NCBI RefSeq assembly: GCF_000429325.1
Contig: NZ_AUBQ01000016.1
Coordinates: 1 to 64,000, forward strand
Direction of reading: 5' to 3'
Origin: Fundidesulfovibrio putealis DSM 16056
Lineage (GTDB): Bacteria; Desulfobacterota; Desulfovibrionia; Desulfovibrionales; Desulfovibrionaceae
DNA length: 64,000 nucleotides
Shown: positions 42,991 to 53,154 of the stretch, piece by piece
Layout: every line of letters begins with the position of its first letter
Position numbering within the stretch: the stretch's first letter is position 1
Notes under the pieces: generated by a model
What the model was told of the DNA's origin: nothing
The model's input: the letters and a program-made list of their open reading frames with translations, nothing else
Databases searched by the model: none
Translations under genes and position numbers: made by a program

Positions 42991-43308
42991 TCAGGAGCAG
43001 CCGCCGCTCGAGCAGGAACAGCCGCCGCCGCAACCGCCGCCGAGCTTCAGGCTGGACTGCACGGCGAAGCCCGCGCCGCCAAATTCCACGGTCAGGGGTT
43101 TGGCTTCCGCCAGGAGTTCCTTGTCCACGACGATGGAATAGCCGTTCACGTCGAACACGTCGTCGGAATCCTTGGGTTCGTCCAGGGCCAGGCTCAGCTG
43201 CGGCCCGGCGCAGGAGCCGCTGCTCAGGAAGATGCGGATGGGAGCTTTGGGATTTTCAGCGAAGTACGCGTCGAGCTGTGCCTTCGCGGTTTCGGTAACT
43301 GTAACCAT
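42991..43308 (-). CDS. HesB/IscA-like protein, cysteine form
   Basis: The 105-residue protein (MVTVTETAKAQLDAYFAENP) has the HesB-like fold pattern IRIFLSSGSCAGPQLSLALD and ends in a Cys/Gly/Ser-rich tail (GGGCGGGCSCSSGGCS). The cysteine in SSGSCAGP aligns with selenocysteine of the neighbour at 42404. The spacing of the C-terminal cysteines differs from the Cys-Gly-Cys of true IscA, so a redox or Fe-S carrier role is likely but not proven. Confidence 0.85.
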   Translation of the reverse strand: MVTVTETAKAQLDAYFAENPKAPIRIFLSSGSCAGPQLSLALDEPKDSDDVFDVNGYSIVVDKELLAEAKPLTVEFGGAGFAVQSSLKLGGGCGGGCSCSSGGCS

Positions 43309-43449
43309 GAATTCCTCCGTTCGGATTATTCTTGACCAGTGAAGTAGGTCTCGATGTGCACTTGGTCAAATACGAAAGTTTGATGACCGGGTTTGCCTTG
43401 CCCGGCGATATCGGATAATATTCAAAAAACAGCATCGTTTGGACAGGTT

Positions 43450-43998
43450 ATGAAGCGCCAAAAAATTGTGATGAACGGCAAGGAAATGTCGCGCACCCTG
43501 GAGCGGCTGGCTTTCGAGATCCTGGAGCGCCACGGCGAGTGCACCGAGCTCGCCCTGGTGGGCGTGCAGCGCCGGGGCGTGGAGCTGGCCCAGCGCCTGC
43601 GCAGGATACTGGAATCGCGCCTCTCCTGCGAACTGCCCCTGGGCAAGCTGGACATCAACCTGTACCGCGACGACTGGACCAATCTGGCGCACCAGCCCCA
43701 GATCAACCAGACGGAAATCCCCTTCGCCATCGACGGGCGCAAGATCATCCTGGTGGACGACGTGCTCTATTCCGGGCGCACCGTTCGCGCCGCCCTGGAG
43801 GCCATCCTCGATTTCGGTCGTCCCAGGAAGGTGGAACTCCTGGTGCTGGTGGACCGGGGACACCGCGAGCTGCCCATCCAGGCCGACTACATGGGCAAGC
43901 TCCTGCCCACCTCGCGCGAGGAGCGGGTGGACGTGTACGTGAAGGAGCAGGACGGCGAGGACAAAGTGCGTCTGGCCGACGGCGACCCGGCGGCATGA
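43450..43998 (+). CDS. pyrR: PyrR: pyrimidine regulatory protein / uracil phosphoribosyltransferase
   Basis: The 182-residue protein (MKRQKIVMNGKEMSRTLERL) has the PRPP-binding motif IILVDDVLYSGRTVRAALEA and the PyrR-specific segments VGVQRRGVELAQRL and VLVDRGHRELPIQADYMGKL. It makes UMP from uracil and PRPP and can bind pyr leader RNA as a regulator. ATG 43450 gives the usual length. It is coupled to the lipoprotein gene that follows (ATGA overlap); no pyr biosynthesis gene is adjacent. Confidence 0.93.
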   Translation: MKRQKIVMNGKEMSRTLERLAFEILERHGECTELALVGVQRRGVELAQRLRRILESRLSCELPLGKLDINLYRDDWTNLAHQPQINQTEIPFAIDGRKIILVDDVLYSGRTVRAALEAILDFGRPRKVELLVLVDRGHRELPIQADYMGKLLPTSREERVDVYVKEQDGEDKVRLADGDPAA

Positions 43999-44360
43999 TG
44001 CGTACCATGCGTTTGCCATTAAGCGCGTTTGCGCTGGCCTGCGTGGCGGTGCTCGGCATGGGCGGCTGCTCCCGGCAGGAGGAATATCCGCAGGCCGTGC
44101 GAGACGAATTCATCGCGGGGTGCATTCCCGCTGCCAAGGAGAGAGTCGCCGGCACGGTGGCCGATCCCGCCGAGTTGGAGCGGCTGGCCAAGGCCTACTG
44201 CGAATGCAGCCTTAAGGGCGTCATGAAGGCGTTTTCACTTAAGGAGTTCGTGGAACTGGAGACCGTCATGAAGATGGGCTCACCGGTGGACGCAGCTACG
44301 GCCAAGAAGCTTTCGGCGGCGATCAGCGAATGTCAGCTCGTGTTCCAGCCCAAGAAATAG
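43995..44360 (+). CDS. Small lipoprotein
   Basis: The 121-residue product has a lipobox (AVLGMGGC) after a signal segment (MRLPLSAFALACVAVLG) and a helical mature part with Cys in AGCIPAAKE, AYCECSLK and SECQLVF. It is translationally coupled to pyrR but has no obvious link to pyrimidines. A terminator follows the stop by 8 bases. Function unknown. Confidence 0.7.
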   Translation: MMRTMRLPLSAFALACVAVLGMGGCSRQEEYPQAVRDEFIAGCIPAAKERVAGTVADPAELERLAKAYCECSLKGVMKAFSLKEFVELETVMKMGSPVDAATAKKLSAAISECQLVFQPKK

Positions 44361-44367
44361 CATGCGG

Positions 44368-44394
44368 GGCGCGCTGCGGCGCGCCTTTTCTTTT
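44368..44394 (+). terminator. Terminator of pyrR-lipoprotein operon
   Basis: GGCGCGC and GCGCGCC pair around TGCG and are followed by TTTTCTTTT. Confidence 0.85.
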
Positions 44395-44416
44395 AGCCGT
44401 ACACGGCGGATAAAGA

Positions 44417-44443
44417 AGGCCCCCGCCGAACCGGCGAGGGCCT
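44417..44443 (-). terminator. Terminator of the minus-strand TPR/argB/hsl operon
   Basis: On the minus strand AGGCCCTCGCCGG and CGGCGGGGGCCT form a long stem with one imperfection, followed by TCTTTATCC. It lies about 40 bases after the stop of the TPR gene. Confidence 0.75.
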
Positions 44444-44482
44444 CAGTCATTTCTAGTCCTGACGGAGCGTGCCGGAACAGTC

Positions 44483-46141
44483 CTACTGGCGCGGCGGAAA
44501 CAGCGCCTCGCGCTGGCGCTTGAGAGACTCCGCCATAGCGGCGTCCTCCAGGCCCCGGAAAGTCTGCTCCAGGGCCCCGTAGGCCCGCTCGGAGACAGGC
44601 TCCCGCGCGCGTGCGCGCTCCGCGTATTTCACGGACAGGGTCCGGGCCAGGTCCCGCGCCGACACCCGGTCTCCGGCTCCGGCCAGGGCGTGGGCCGACA
44701 GCGCCTCCACGAAGAGCGGGTCATGGTGCTTTTGCAGGGGGATGGCTTCCAGGTACCTGCTGGACAGCACGTACTCGCCGCTTTCGAACGCGATGATGGC
44801 CAACCGTTGCAGGGCCAGGGAATATTCAAACATGTCCGGGATGGGGCTGGTCTTCAATACGTCCAGCGCCTTCTCCAGTTCGTCTTTTTCCGGCCCTGTC
44901 TGGCCTTGTCTCCGGAAGGCGGACGCGTTCCAGCGGTACAGGCGGGCCTTGAAATTGAGCAGCATGCTGGCGACTGCCGGGTTGGCGGGCCGCTTCAGCC
45001 GGGCGTCCAGCACCTTGTGCGCCTCCTTGTTCATGTCCATGGCGTCCAGAGTCCTGGCCAGCAGGATGGGCGCCTGTTCTGAGTCAGGAGAGAGGGCCAC
45101 GGCTTTCCTGAAGTGCGCGGCAGCCACGGGGAGGCGTTTTTCGTACCCGGCCTTGTTACCCAGCACCATATGCATCTCGGCCAGCGACGGGCCGACGTCC
45201 GCTCCACGCGTCCTGGCCTTGCGCAAGGCCCAGGGCGTTGCGGCGTCGATGCCGCCCTTGGCCAGGGCGGTCTGCATCATGCCGTCCAGGGCGTCCACGT
45301 TGTTGGGGTCCAGTTTCAGGGCTTTGCGGAAATATTCCTCGTCGGCTGGCGACTGCCGCAGGGCGTGGAGCAGCCAGCCGTGCATATTGGCCACCAGCGC
45401 TGCCTGCGGCGCGGCCCCGGCTGCCTGCCGGGAGAGGCCCAGGTCCAGGTAGGCGCGGTTGCCCAGGTGGGAAAACACCAGATAGGATCCGTAGGAGCGC
45501 CCGAACAGGCGCAGGGCCTCAAGGCTGGTGGCCTCGGGGGCCAGGGCCTTGGCGGCCTGCTGAGGAGGGAAGGCCATCCCGGCCATCCCGGCCTGGGCCT
45601 GCTGCGCGGCCAGGAAATCCATAAGCTCCCTGCGAAAAGCCACAAGCCCGCCCTGGGCGTCCACGGGCAGCACTTTGGAAGCGGTCCTGCCGGTCAGCAG
45701 GTCCATGATCCATACTTCCGCGCGGGCGTCGGAGATGACGGTCCCGCCCAGCACGTAGCGCGCCCCTTCCCGCGCGGCCCCGGCCAGGGGGGCGCTGGCG
45801 TGGCGTTGGCCCCGGATGTAGTCCTGGAGGTCGGCGGCGGTGGGGAAGGGGTCGCGCATGTGGCGCAGGAGATAGGTCTCTTCCAGGGCCGGGTTCAGGG
45901 ACAGCATGTTCTCCATGACGTTCTGGAGCGCCGGTCCGGTTCCGTCGTAGTTCATGCCGGGCGCAGGCTGGAGCGGCAGCACCAGGGTGCGTTGCAAGGC
46001 GGGAGCAGGTGCCGGAGCCTGGGCGGCAGTGGCCGCTGATGGGGAAATATATCCTGCCGCCAGCGCGAGAACGGCCAGGAATGAAGCGAAAAGCGCGGCG
46101 GCCCGCAGGAACCGCCGCGCGAAAGGACTGGGGTGCTTCAC
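44483..46141 (-). CDS. Exported TPR-repeat protein
   Basis: The 552-residue protein has a signal peptide ([20 protein letters not shown]), a Pro/Ala-rich linker, a domain (about 50-175) that resembles the curli/GerN-like periplasmic ligand-binding type used by adventurous secretin helpers only in outline, then TPR helices ([40 protein letters not shown]). It probably acts as a periplasmic scaffold. Its ATG overlaps the argB stop by 4 bases, so it is at the end of that operon. I cannot name a specific role. Confidence 0.7.
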   Translation of the reverse strand: MKHPSPFARRFLRAAALFASFLAVLALAAGYISPSAATAAQAPAPAPALQRTLVLPLQPAPGMNYDGTGPALQNVMENMLSLNPALEETYLLRHMRDPFPTAADLQDYIRGQRHASAPLAGAAREGARYVLGGTVISDARAEVWIMDLLTGRTASKVLPVDAQGGLVAFRRELMDFLAAQQAQAGMAGMAFPPQQAAKALAPEATSLEALRLFGRSYGSYLVFSHLGNRAYLDLGLSRQAAGAAPQAALVANMHGWLLHALRQSPADEEYFRKALKLDPNNVDALDGMMQTALAKGGIDAATPWALRKARTRGADVGPSLAEMHMVLGNKAGYEKRLPVAAAHFRKAVALSPDSEQAPILLARTLDAMDMNKEAHKVLDARLKRPANPAVASMLLNFKARLYRWNASAFRRQGQTGPEKDELEKALDVLKTSPIPDMFEYSLALQRLAIIAFESGEYVLSSRYLEAIPLQKHHDPLFVEALSAHALAGAGDRVSARDLARTLSVKYAERARAREPVSERAYGALEQTFRGLEDAAMAESLKRQREALFPPRQ

Positions 46142-47028
46142 GAGTGCTTGTGGGTCACTTCCGTGCCCACGCCGGACTTGGTGAACAGTTCCAGGATGAG
46201 GGAGTTTTCCACTCGCCCGTCAATGATGTGCGCCTTTTCCACGCCGGACTGCACGGCCTCCATGCAGCACTTCAGCTTGGGGATCATGCCGCCCTTGGCC
46301 ACGCCGTCCTGGATTGCCCAGCTGGCCTCGCGAAGGTCCATGGACTCGATCAGGTTGCCCTCGGCGTCCAGCACCCCGGCCACGTCCGTGAGCAGGATCA
46401 GGCGGCGCGCGCCCAGGGCCTGGGCCACGGCCCCGGCTGCGGTGTCGGCGTTGACGTTGTAGGTCTTGCCTGCCTCGTCCACGCCAACGGGCGCTATCAC
46501 CGGGATGACCCCGCTGCCGGTGAGGGTGCGGATGAGCCCGGCGTTTATGTGCACGGGTTCGCCCACGTTGCCCAGGTCGATGATCTCGGGCGGGGCGTCC
46601 TCGCGGGTGAGCACCATCTCGAGCTTGCGCACCTTCATGAGCCAGCCGTCCTTGCCGGAGAGGCCCACGCTCGCGCCGCCGTGCAGGTTGATCAGGTTGA
46701 CGATCTCCTTGTTCACGCGCCCGACCAGCACCATCTCCACCACGTCCATGGTGGCGTCGTCTGTGACGCGAAGCCCCTCGCGAAAATGCGACTCGATGCC
46801 AAGCTGCGTGAGCATCTGGCCGATCTGCGGGCCGCCGCCGTGCACGATGACGGGATTCACCCCGATGTATTTGAGCAGCACCACGTTCAGGGCGAAGCTC
46901 TTCTTCAGGGCTTCGTCCTTCATGGCGTGGCCGCCGTACTTTATGACCACGGTCTGGCCGTGGAACTTGCGGATGAAGGGCAGCGACTCGAGCAGCACGC
47001 GGGCCTGGCTGTGGGCGGTGTTTTCCAT
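46138..47028 (-). CDS. argB: Acetylglutamate kinase
   Basis: The 296-residue enzyme shows the ArgB features: [49 protein letters not shown]-type [18 protein letters not shown] and [20 protein letters not shown]. It phosphorylates N-acetylglutamate, the second step of arginine synthesis. An N-terminal arginine-sensing helix ([19 protein letters not shown]) suggests feedback inhibition by arginine. It lies 13 bases after hslU. Confidence 0.97.
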   Translation of the reverse strand: MENTAHSQARVLLESLPFIRKFHGQTVVIKYGGHAMKDEALKKSFALNVVLLKYIGVNPVIVHGGGPQIGQMLTQLGIESHFREGLRVTDDATMDVVEMVLVGRVNKEIVNLINLHGGASVGLSGKDGWLMKVRKLEMVLTREDAPPEIIDLGNVGEPVHINAGLIRTLTGSGVIPVIAPVGVDEAGKTYNVNADTAAGAVAQALGARRLILLTDVAGVLDAEGNLIESMDLREASWAIQDGVAKGGMIPKLKCCMEAVQSGVEKAHIIDGRVENSLILELFTKSGVGTEVTHKHS

Positions 47029-47041
47029 GATGCGGCGTCCT

Positions 47042-48418
47042 TTAAAGGATATAACGGGTGAGGTCGCGATCCTCTGCCACGTCTTTCAGCTTTTCGCGAA
47101 CATATTCCCTGTCGATGACAACCGTCTCGCCGCCCCGGTCGGGGGCGTCGAAGGACAGGTCCTGAATGATCTTTTCCATGATGGTGTACAGGCGGCGCGC
47201 CCCGATATTCTCGGTGTCGTCGTTCACCTTCTGGGCGAACGTGGCAACCTCTTCCAGGCCCTCCATGGGGAACTCCACGGTGACGCCTTCGGTGGCCAGC
47301 AGCGCCTTGTACTGCACGGTCAGCGAGTTCTGCGGCTCGGTGAGGATGCGCAGGAACTCCTCTCGCCCGAGCGCCGACAGCTCGGCGCGAAGCGGAAAGC
47401 GTCCCTGGAGTTCCGGCACCAGGTCGGACGGCTTGGAGAAGTGGAACGCCCCGGCTGCGATGAACAGGATGTGGTCCGTGCGCACCATGCCGTACTTGGT
47501 GTTCACCACGCAGCCTTCCACCACGGGCAGCAGATCGCGCTGCACGCCCTCGCGCGACACGTCGGGGCCTGAGCCGCCCTGGCTGCCGCGCCCGCAGATC
47601 TTGTCGATCTCGTCGATGAACAGGATGCCGGTCTGCTCCACGCGTTCCTTGGCGGCCTCGGCCACCTTGTCCATGTCCACCAGCTTCTCGGACTCCTCGG
47701 CGATGAGGATCTCGTAGGCCTCGCGCACCTTGAGCTTGCGGGCCTTGCGCTTCTGGGGGAACACCTTGGAGAACATGTCCTTGAACTGGCTGCCCAGCTC
47801 CTCCATGCCCGGCATGGCCATGACGTCCACGGTGGGGGAGGGGATGATGACCTCCATCTCCACCTGCTTGTCGTCAAGCGCGCCCTTGCGCCAGAGCTTT
47901 TTCAGCTTGTCGCGGGTGGAGCCGCCCTCTTCGCCCGTGCCAGCCGACCCTCCCGGAGTGACATCGATGGCGTCGGCGGCATAGGACGGCGCGGCGCGTC
48001 CCATGGGGGGCAAGAGCAGGTCCAGCAGGCGCTCCTCGGCGGCGGTCTCGGCCTTGATGCGCACCTTCCCGGCCTCTTCCTCGCGGATCAGGCGCACGCC
48101 AAGCTCCATGAGGTCGCGCACCATGGATTCCACGTCGCGGCCCACGTAGCCCACCTCGGTGAACTTGGTGGCCTCCACCTTGTGGAAGGGCGAGCCGGAG
48201 AGTTTGGCAAGGCGGCGGGCGATCTCGGTCTTGCCCACGCCCGTGGGGCCGATCATGAGGATGTTTTTGGGGGCGATGTCGTCTCGCAGCGCCGGGTCCA
48301 GCTGCTGGCGGCGCCAGCGGTTGCGCATGGCGATGGCCACCATGCGCTTGGCCTGGTGCTGGCCCACGATGTGGCGGTCCAGTTCGGATACTATTTCACG
48401 CGGGGTGAGCGAGTTCAT
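47042..48418 (-). CDS. hslU: HslU, ATPase subunit of the HslVU protease
   Basis: The 458-residue AAA+ unfoldase has Walker [10 protein letters not shown] (57-65), the pore motif [14 protein letters not shown], Walker [11 protein letters not shown] and a C-terminal [17 protein letters not shown] that docks into HslV. Length is normal. The start at 48418 ([16 protein letters not shown]) overlaps the hslV stop by 4 bases, so translation is coupled. Confidence 0.97.
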   Translation of the reverse strand: MNSLTPREIVSELDRHIVGQHQAKRMVAIAMRNRWRRQQLDPALRDDIAPKNILMIGPTGVGKTEIARRLAKLSGSPFHKVEATKFTEVGYVGRDVESMVRDLMELGVRLIREEEAGKVRIKAETAAEERLLDLLLPPMGRAAPSYAADAIDVTPGGSAGTGEEGGSTRDKLKKLWRKGALDDKQVEMEVIIPSPTVDVMAMPGMEELGSQFKDMFSKVFPQKRKARKLKVREAYEILIAEESEKLVDMDKVAEAAKERVEQTGILFIDEIDKICGRGSQGGSGPDVSREGVQRDLLPVVEGCVVNTKYGMVRTDHILFIAAGAFHFSKPSDLVPELQGRFPLRAELSALGREEFLRILTEPQNSLTVQYKALLATEGVTVEFPMEGLEEVATFAQKVNDDTENIGARRLYTIMEKIIQDLSFDAPDRGGETVVIDREYVREKLKDVAEDRDLTRYIL

Positions 48419-48957
48419 GATTTGTCCACTGTCTCCAGGACGATGTTGGAGTTGGTGAAGACGCACAGCTCGGCTGCGATGTCCATGGCCTTCTGCGCGA
48501 TTTCGGCAGCGCCGATGTCGGTGTTGCGGGCAAGTGCCCGCGCTGCGGCCAGGGCGTAGGTGCCGCCGGAGCCGATGGCGGCCACGCCGTCGTCGGGCTC
48601 GATCACGTCGCCTGCGCCGGTGAGGATCAGGATGGTGGTGGCGTCGGCCACCAGGAGCATGGCTTCGAGCTTGCGCAGGAATTTGTCCTTGCGCCAGTCC
48701 TTGGCCAGCTCCACCGAAGCGCGGGTGATGTTGCCGGAGAACTCCTCCAGCTTGGATTCGAAGCGCTCGAACAGGGTGAAGGCGTCGGCGGTGGACCCGG
48801 CGAAGCCCGCAAGGATGCGGTCCTTGTACAGGCGGCGGACCTTGCGGGCCGAGTGCTTCATGGCCACAGCCTGGCCGAAGGTGACTTGTCCGTCTCCGGC
48901 CATGGCCACGCCCTTGGCGTCGCGCACGGCCAGTATGGTGGTTCCGTGGATGTCCAT
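48415..48957 (-). CDS. hslV: HslV, peptidase subunit of the HslVU protease
   Basis: The 180-residue subunit begins [20 protein letters not shown]; processing after Gly5 would expose the N-terminal catalytic Thr. [20 protein letters not shown] and [14 protein letters not shown] are family signatures. It forms a double hexamer that degrades proteins unfolded by HslU. It starts 9 bases after the macro-domain gene. Confidence 0.97.
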   Translation of the reverse strand: MDIHGTTILAVRDAKGVAMAGDGQVTFGQAVAMKHSARKVRRLYKDRILAGFAGSTADAFTLFERFESKLEEFSGNITRASVELAKDWRKDKFLRKLEAMLLVADATTILILTGAGDVIEPDDGVAAIGSGGTYALAAARALARNTDIGAAEIAQKAMDIAAELCVFTNSNIVLETVDKS

Positions 48958-48966
48958 TGGGATTTC

Positions 48967-49530
48967 CTACAGGATGCGGCGGGATATGCCCAGCCAGGTT
49001 TCATATGCTTGAAGGGAAAAAAGCGTCATGTGGGCTTCGCGCACCAGCCCCTCGGCGAGGCCCCGAGCCAGTTCGCGCAGCGCGATGGGGGCGGCCAGCT
49101 CAACGGGATAGCCGTAGGCCCCGCAGCTGATGGCGGGAAAGGCCACGGAGCCGATGGCGTGCTCGCGGCACAGGGTCAGGCTGGTGCGGTAGGCCGAGGC
49201 CAGGGCCTGTGGTTCGCCGGAGTGGCCGCCGCGCCAGATGGGGCCGACGGCGTGGATGATGTATCCGGCGCGCAGGCCAAAGCCCGGCGTGATGGCCGCG
49301 TCTCCGGGCGCGACGTCGCCGCGCGCGGCGATGATCGCCCGGCAGGCCGCCGGAAGCTGCGGTCCTGCCGCCGCATGGATGGCCCCGTCCACGCCGCTGC
49401 CCCCGGCCAGCCGGGAGTTGGCTGCGTTGACCACGGCCTGCGTTTCCGAAGAGGCGATGTCGCCCTGGGCCAGGATCAGCACGCCCGGAGCGACGTCGAA
49501 GCGGGTCACGGCCTGAAGGTTCCGGCCCAT
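48967..49530 (-). CDS. Macro-domain protein (ADP-ribose hydrolase-like)
   Basis: The 187-residue protein has macro-domain motifs: [20 protein letters not shown] with the Asn pair, [14 protein letters not shown] and [20 protein letters not shown]. Such proteins bind ADP-ribose and many remove O-acetyl-ADP-ribose or mono-ADP-ribose marks. It overlaps the upstream peptidase gene by 25 bases in another frame and precedes hslV directly, which suggests co-transcription with the protease genes. Confidence 0.9.
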   Translation of the reverse strand: MGRNLQAVTRFDVAPGVLILAQGDIASSETQAVVNAANSRLAGGSGVDGAIHAAAGPQLPAACRAIIAARGDVAPGDAAITPGFGLRAGYIIHAVGPIWRGGHSGEPQALASAYRTSLTLCREHAIGSVAFPAISCGAYGYPVELAAPIALRELARGLAEGLVREAHMTLFSLQAYETWLGISRRIL

Positions 49531-50774
49531 CCGGGGTCCACGGTCGGACCCATGACGGCAAGTCCGGCCCGGGCCGGGTCGAGGATTTCTGCGGCCAGGG
49601 CGCGCACTTCGTCCAGGGTGACCTCCTCGAAGCGGGAGGCTGTCTCCTCGGGCGGGACGAAGCGCCCGAGCAGCAGTTGGTTGCGGGCCAGGCGCGACAT
49701 GCGGTCCTCGCTCGATTCCAGGGTCAGGTACAAAACGGAAAGCAGGTGGTCGCGGGCGTGCTCCAGTTCCTCCGGGGTCACGCCGCCGCTTGCAAGCTTG
49801 GCCAGCTCCTGGCGCAGGCAGTCCAGCAGTTCGCCGGTGCGCTCCGGGTCCACGGCGGCGTAGATCTGCTGCACGCCCTGGCCACTCATGGCGTTGGCGA
49901 AAGAGTAAACCGTGTAGGCCAGTCCCCGGCGTTCGCGGATCTCCTGGAACAGGCGCGAGGACATGTTGCCGCCGAGCACGGCGTTCAGCATGCCCATGGC
50001 GAAGCGGCGCTCGTCGGTTGCCCCGAGGCCCGGAAAGCTGATGCCCACGTGGGTCTGTTCGGTGTCGCGCTCGCGCATGAGCACGGCCGGGGTGTAGCGG
50101 CCTAGGGGCGGGGCGGACAGGGGCGAGCCTTCCGGCAGCGACCCGAAGTGGCGCTCCACCATGCCCTGGAAGGCTTCGTGATGCACGTGCCCGGCTGCGG
50201 AGACCAGGATGCTGCCGGGGCGGTAATGGGCGGTGCGCCAGCTCTCCAGCCCGGAAAGATCGAAGCTGCGGACCGTCTCGGGCATGCCCAGGATGGAGTG
50301 CCCCAGGGAGCTCTGCGGCCAGATTTCGCGCCAGAAGGCCTCCATCAGGCAGTCTTCCGGGTCCTCCTCCACCATGGCGATCTCCTGGAGCACCACGTCG
50401 GTCTCGCGGGCCAGGTCGTCCGCCGAGGGGCGCGGCGAGAGCACGATGTCGGCCAGGATGTCCATGGCCTCGTCCAGATGCGTGTCCACCACGCGGGCGT
50501 GGAAGCAGGTGTGCTCGCGGCTGGTGTAGGCGTTGGAGTAGCCGCCCAAGAGATCCAGGGACTTGGCGATGTCCAGGGCGGAGCGGCGCTTCGTGCCCTT
50601 GAAGGCCAGATGTTCCCAGAGGTGGGCCATGCCTTCCTGGCCGGGGGCCTCGTGGACCGAACCTGCCTCTATCCAGATGCCGAAGCTTACGCTGCGGGCT
50701 CCCTGAAGGTGTTCGGTGGCGATGCGCAGGCCGTTGTCCAGGGTGTGGAGGCGGTTGTCGTAGGGGAGTGTCAT
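49506..50774 (-). CDS. M16-family zinc peptidase (processing-protease-like)
   Basis: The 422-residue protein has the inverted zinc motif HLWEHLAFKGTKRRSALDIA (HxxEH) and the downstream glutamate in the AYTSREHTCFHARVV-containing helix region. The second half has the FPGLGATDERRFAMGMLNAV dimer-like fold and RRGLAYTVYSF. The family degrades or processes peptides. ATG 50774 (MTLPYDNRLHTLDNGL) overlaps the upstream permease stop by 4 bases, so it shares a transcript with it. Confidence 0.92.
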   Translation of the reverse strand: MTLPYDNRLHTLDNGLRIATEHLQGARSVSFGIWIEAGSVHEAPGQEGMAHLWEHLAFKGTKRRSALDIAKSLDLLGGYSNAYTSREHTCFHARVVDTHLDEAMDILADIVLSPRPSADDLARETDVVLQEIAMVEEDPEDCLMEAFWREIWPQSSLGHSILGMPETVRSFDLSGLESWRTAHYRPGSILVSAAGHVHHEAFQGMVERHFGSLPEGSPLSAPPLGRYTPAVLMRERDTEQTHVGISFPGLGATDERRFAMGMLNAVLGGNMSSRLFQEIRERRGLAYTVYSFANAMSGQGVQQIYAAVDPERTGELLDCLRQELAKLASGGVTPEELEHARDHLLSVLYLTLESSEDRMSRLARNQLLLGRFVPPEETASRFEEVTLDEVRALAAEILDPARAGLAVMGPTVDPGWAGTFRP

Positions 50775-51691
50775 GAATTCTCGCGGAAGTACGGCTTGCC
50801 CAGGCCCGCCGGGGCGTGACCCCTGCGGCCCAGGGCGGTGGCCAGACTCAGTGTGAGGATTGTGAGAACGTAGGGGAGTATGCGCAACACGTAGAGCGGC
50901 ACCAGATGGATGCCCGTGGCTTGGAAAAAGAACTGGAGCGCGGAGAGAAGCCCGAAGAACAGCGCTCCGGCCATGGCCCACACGGGCCGCCAGCCCGCGA
51001 AGATGACGATGGCCACGGCGATCCAGCCCTGGCCTGCCGTGATGCCTTCCTTCCAGCCGGGCGTGAACACCAGCGACAGATACGCCCCGGCCATGCCCGA
51101 CAGGAAACCGCCCGCGCCAAGCGCCGCGAAGCGCGTTGCGGCCACGGGCGCGCCCATGGCGTCGGCGGCGGCGGGGTTCTCTCCGCAGGCGCGCACGGTG
51201 AGGCCCATGCGGGTGCGGCCAAGGAAATACCAGGATGCAAGGGTGACCAGGATGCCCAGGTACACCACGGCGTTCTGCCTGAAGAGCACCTGCCCGATGA
51301 AAGGGATGTCCGAGAGCAGGGGGATGGGCGTCTCCTGGACGCGCAGGCCGATCTTGCCGATGAGTCCGCGCCCCAGATAGTTGGAGAGCCCCGTGCCCAG
51401 GATGGTCAGGGCGATGCCCGAGAGCAGCTGGTTGGCCCCCAGGCGGATGGCGAAGAACCCGTGCAGGCAGGCCAGCAGCGAGCCCACTGCCCCGGCGGCC
51501 GCGAAGGCCAGCACCGGGCTGCCCGTGACGAAACCCACCCAGAACCCGGTGAGCGCCCCCATGAGCATCATGCCTTCCTGCCCGAGGTTGATCACCCCGG
51601 CGCGTTCGGCAAGCACCTCCCCCTGAGCCGCGAGGAGCACGGCCATGGAGGACTTGAAGGTCAGGGTGAGGAGGAATGCGAGATCGTTCAT
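50771..51691 (-). CDS. BMP-type ABC transporter permease 2 (nucleoside uptake)
   Basis: The 306-residue permease has about eight membrane helices. Family marks are RAGVINLGQEGMMLMGALTG and RACGENPAAADAMGAPVAAT, typical of the second permease of BmpA/NupQ-type nucleoside transporters. Its expected partners (binding protein, ATPase, permease 1) are at 55813-60145, more than 4 kb upstream on the same strand, so the operon is split. The start MNDLAFLLTLTFKS at 51691 is preferred over the longer frame. Confidence 0.9.
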   Translation of the reverse strand: MNDLAFLLTLTFKSSMAVLLAAQGEVLAERAGVINLGQEGMMLMGALTGFWVGFVTGSPVLAFAAAGAVGSLLACLHGFFAIRLGANQLLSGIALTILGTGLSNYLGRGLIGKIGLRVQETPIPLLSDIPFIGQVLFRQNAVVYLGILVTLASWYFLGRTRMGLTVRACGENPAAADAMGAPVAATRFAALGAGGFLSGMAGAYLSLVFTPGWKEGITAGQGWIAVAIVIFAGWRPVWAMAGALFFGLLSALQFFFQATGIHLVPLYVLRILPYVLTILTLSLATALGRRGHAPAGLGKPYFRENS

Positions 51692-51838
51692 GGAGGGCAA
51701 CCCTTTAGCATGTGAGGCGGCGCTTTCCAAGAGCGGTTATGCCCCGCATCCGGGGCATGCGGGCCGGAGTGGGAGAGCGCTGCGGCGTCTGCGTTCCCAG
51801 GCTCGATTGGCGCGGGGCCATCTGGCTCAGCGGACGGA

Positions 51839-52711
51839 TCAATGAGACGTCCCGATCAGGGGGATCATCTCGAACGGGGTGTACAGGTCGGAGTCCATGT
51901 GCAGCTTTTCGCGCATGCTTTCCAGGTACGGGCAGTTGTAGGTTACGTGGGTCAGCTCGAAAGGCAGGACGCCCTTGGAGCACACCGCGATCAGCTTGAA
52001 CGCGAAGAAAACCGGGTATGATTTTCTGATGTCCTCGGGATAACTCACGATTATGGGCGGCTTGTCCGGGTGGCGGGCGGCAAGTTCCACGGGGGGAAAG
52101 CTGACCTGCTTCACCTCCTTGCCCTGGCTCAGGCGCAGGAACGAGACCTTGTCGGGGATGTCCAGGTAGAACTTCTCGATGTTGAGGCCCCCGATAACCA
52201 GGAGCTCCGCCAGGCTGGCCGGGGTGTACCAGCGCAGGTGGCCGGTGTGCCACAGGCCGGGGCCGTAGTGGAAGCGCCCGCGCATGATCTCATACTGGAG
52301 CTCCCAGTACTGGATGTTGGGGGTGGACACGATCAGCAGGCCGTCTTCGGCCAGGAGTTCGCGGATGCGCGAGAGGGTCACCCACGGGTCGTACAGGTGC
52401 TCCACCACGTCGTGCAGGATGATGTACTTGAAATAGCCCTTGTACTCGGGGGGCAGTGTGTCGCCTTTTTCGTAGTCCAGGCACCAGACGTGGTCCACCA
52501 GAGGGGCCAGGCGGATGGCGTCCTCGCGGTTGATTTCCAGGGCGTGCAGGTCCGTGCAGCCCTTGTCGCGCTTGAGGCGAAGGATCAGCCCGCCCGCGCC
52601 GCTGCCGAAATCCAGTATGGACGAGGCCCCGTCGGGAATCATGGTGTACACGTTCCGGCGGAAGGCCGTGTTTTCTATGATGTAGTCGGTCAGTGCGGCG
52701 GTATCGAGCAT
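51839..52711 (-). CDS. Class I SAM-dependent methyltransferase
   Basis: The 290-residue protein has motif I ILDFGSGAGGLILRLK (about 32-47), the acidic LHALEINRED, and YIILHDVVEHLYDPWVTLSR typical of MetW/UbiG-like small-molecule methyltransferases. A C-terminal 100-residue part follows, with no known domain. ATG 52711 has GGAGG 9 bases upstream. The target is unknown; it lies alone between the split parts of the BMP operon. Confidence 0.85.
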   Translation of the reverse strand: MLDTAALTDYIIENTAFRRNVYTMIPDGASSILDFGSGAGGLILRLKRDKGCTDLHALEINREDAIRLAPLVDHVWCLDYEKGDTLPPEYKGYFKYIILHDVVEHLYDPWVTLSRIRELLAEDGLLIVSTPNIQYWELQYEIMRGRFHYGPGLWHTGHLRWYTPASLAELLVIGGLNIEKFYLDIPDKVSFLRLSQGKEVKQVSFPPVELAARHPDKPPIIVSYPEDIRKSYPVFFAFKLIAVCSKGVLPFELTHVTYNCPYLESMREKLHMDSDLYTPFEMIPLIGTSH

Positions 52712-52857
52712 GGATGCCTCCGGTGGAAACTGCGGCCACAGGACGGGTAGCACGGCGCACCGCACTTTCCAAGTAGGGCGGGATTGACTTTCAGCGGCGC
52801 TGATGGCTTATTGTTGGGCAAATCCCGACCATGCATTTCATACACAGGAGGCTCGCC

Positions 52858-53091
52858 ATGACTACCTGGATCTGGGTCGCCCGCTGGTTGAAAAAGCCCG
52901 GCAACGAAGCCGAAATCGCCGCCGCTGCCGCCAATGTCCGCGCCCACTGGGAGCAGTCCGCCCTGGACCAGGGCCTGGACCCGGCCAAGAACGTCACCCA
53001 GGCCGAGGGAGACAAGGAACTGCGCGTGGGAATCTCCGAGGAGATGGACGAGGAATTCCGCGAGGCGTCCGGAGGCTGGCGCTATTATTAA
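52858..53091 (+). CDS. Small hypothetical protein, 77 residues
   Basis: The product (MTTWIWVARWLKKPGNEAEI) is charged and helical and ends GGWRYY. AGGAGG lies 9 bases before ATG 52858, a strong site. It is the only plus-strand gene in this stretch. No family recognised. Confidence 0.65.
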   Translation: MTTWIWVARWLKKPGNEAEIAAAAANVRAHWEQSALDQGLDPAKNVTQAEGDKELRVGISEEMDEEFREASGGWRYY

Positions 53092-53154
53092 CCTGACCGG
53101 GAAGGCGCGTGTCCCGGACGGTTGAACGCCTTGGACGGAGGGGAGCGGCCAGGG

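Noticed and set aside
51739-51758. Terminator before BMP permease 2 (ATGCCCC...GGGGCAT)
   Set aside because: The stem is only 7 bases and no U tract follows on either strand.
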